Source of the DNA: CAZVFE01 sp964626405
GTDB taxonomy: Bacteria > Bacteroidota > Bacteroidia > Cytophagales > Spirosomataceae
Length of the DNA: 17,018 nt
Assembly: GCA_964626405.1 (NCBI GenBank)
Contig: CAZVFE010000032.1
Span: forward strand, 1-17,018
Direction of reading: 5' to 3'
In this document: piece after piece, positions 15,601 to 17,018 of the stretch
How the letters are laid out: the number at the start of each line of letters is the position of its first letter
How positions within the stretch are numbered: position 1 is the stretch's first letter
The notes under the pieces: model-generated
Seen by the model: only the letters and a program-made list of their open reading frames with translations
Told to the model about the DNA's origin: nothing
Databases searched by the model: none
Translations under genes and position numbers: made by a program

Positions 15601-17018
15601 GTAAGACATTTAGGTTGCCAAGCGGGATTGGTTATTACTGCTTCCCACAACCCTAAGGAATATAACGGATATAAGGCCTATTGGGAAGATGGGTCGCAAG
15701 TTGTTGCGCCGCATGATAAAAATATTGTAGCCGAGGTAAATGCTATTGCATCCGCAGATCAAATTAAATTTGAAGGTGATCCTTCAAAAATTCAAATTTT
15801 AGATGAATCAATAGATAAAGCTTATTTAGAAACGATTAATTTAAATTCTCGCCAGCCAAATGTCATTAAAGCACAAAAAGATTTAAAAATTGTTTTCTCA
15901 CCAATTCACGGAACAGGTATTACCTTAGTCCCGGATGCTCTTAAGAATTTAGGCTTTGAAAATGTAATTTTAGTTGACGAGCAAATTGAACCGAATGGAA
16001 ATTTTCCAACGGTTATATATCCAAATCCCGAGGAAAAAGAGGCTATGACCTTGGCTTTAAAAAAGGCGAAGGAAATAGATGCAGATTTGGTTATTGCTAC
16101 TGACCCTGATGCAGACCGTGTTGGAGCTGCGGTGAAAAATCCTGCAGGGGAATGGGAGTTGCTAAATGGCAATCAAATGGCAAGTTTGATATTGTATTAT
16201 CTTTTAAATATCGACTCTGAATTAGGAAATCTTAAAGGGAATGAATTTGTTGCAAAAACGATTGTAACAACAGATTTAATTGATAAAATGTGCCTTTCAA
16301 AAGGTATTCCTTGCTATAATACCTTAACTGGATTTAAATTTATCGCTCAAGTAATTAGAGAATTAGAAGGAAAGGAAAAATTCATTGCAGGTGGAGAGGA
16401 ATCTTATGGCTATTTAATAGGCGATGCGGTTAGAGATAAAGACGCTGTTGCATCCTGTGCAATGATAGCTGAATTAACAGCGAATGCCAAAAATAATGGA
16501 AAATCCCTTTTTGATTATTTAGCTGAAATGTATCAAACTTATGGATTCTATTATGAAGGATTGATTTCACTAACAAAAAAAGGAAAATCAGGTGCAGAAG
16601 AAATAAAATTGATGATGGAAAACCTAAGATCTAACGTTCCTGCTTCAGTTGCTGGATCAAGACCTGTTAAGGTTTTAGATTATGAAAATCTTGTGTCAAT
16701 CAATTTAGAAAATGGGAATAAAACTCCCATTCAAACAGGCTTGGGAATTGAAAAATCCAATGTTATTCAATTATTTTTGGAAGATGGGACAAAGGTTTCC
16801 GCAAGACCCTCTGGTACAGAACCAAAAATAAAGTTCTATGTTTCTGTAAATGAAAAATTGAACAATAAAGAAGACTTCTTCAAAGTATATGATTCTCTAA
16901 AAGAAAAAGTAAAAACTATTCAAATTGACTTAGGATTGATATAAAATACCGATTAAGTAACCACTACCCCAATTTAAATTCTGATGTAAAATGAAAAGTA
17001 ATATCAGGATTATTTTCC

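Overview
The window looks like chromosomal DNA of a low-GC Bacteroidota bacterium. I infer this from AT-rich sequence, the near absence of Shine-Dalgarno sequences, candidate promoters of the Bacteroidota TTTG / TAnnTTTG type, lipoprotein-type secreted proteins, and an anion-symporter-type MFS carrier like those in this phylum. A more exact placement is not possible from the sequence alone.

Positions 1-11343 hold a carbohydrate catabolic locus, all on the + strand. First come a 5'-truncated short-chain dehydrogenase and an MFS carrier of the hexuronate/sugar-acid type. A symmetric palindromic promoter region follows at 1907-1956. Then comes a tightly packed set: a DeoR regulator, an L-fucose/L-arabinose-isomerase-fold isomerase, and the N- and C-terminal halves of a transketolase as two separate genes. 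After a 133-base gap with a good Bacteroidota promoter, a second packed set encodes a ribose-type ABC importer: lipoprotein binding protein, DUF2291 protein, double ATPase and permease. It ends with a glycerol-kinase-like FGGY kinase. Together this reads as: import of a small aldose, isomerisation to a ketose, phosphorylation, then transketolase transfer of a two-carbon unit. That is the logic of the described D-apiose to D-apulose 4-phosphate transketolase route. The substrate here is an inference and the isomerase family may be a variation.

Positions 11344-12880 are on the - strand: a secreted EstA-like/PHB-depolymerase-like alpha/beta hydrolase and a tRNA-Asp(GTC) with its terminator. The hydrolase stop codon abuts the kinase stop codon with no base between. 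The hydrolase promoter and the internal importer promoter share an unusual G-rich initial transcribed element ending in GGCATTATT, which suggests they are regulated together.

Positions 12985-16944 return to the + strand with ordinary genes: a CotH-family lipoprotein kinase-like protein, diaminopimelate epimerase (dapF), and a phosphoglucomutase/phosphomannomutase. The last 55 bases may carry the C-terminal end of a convergent - strand gene. No intergenic stretch exceeds 300 bases. I saw no insertion sequence, CRISPR array, integrase or phage gene.
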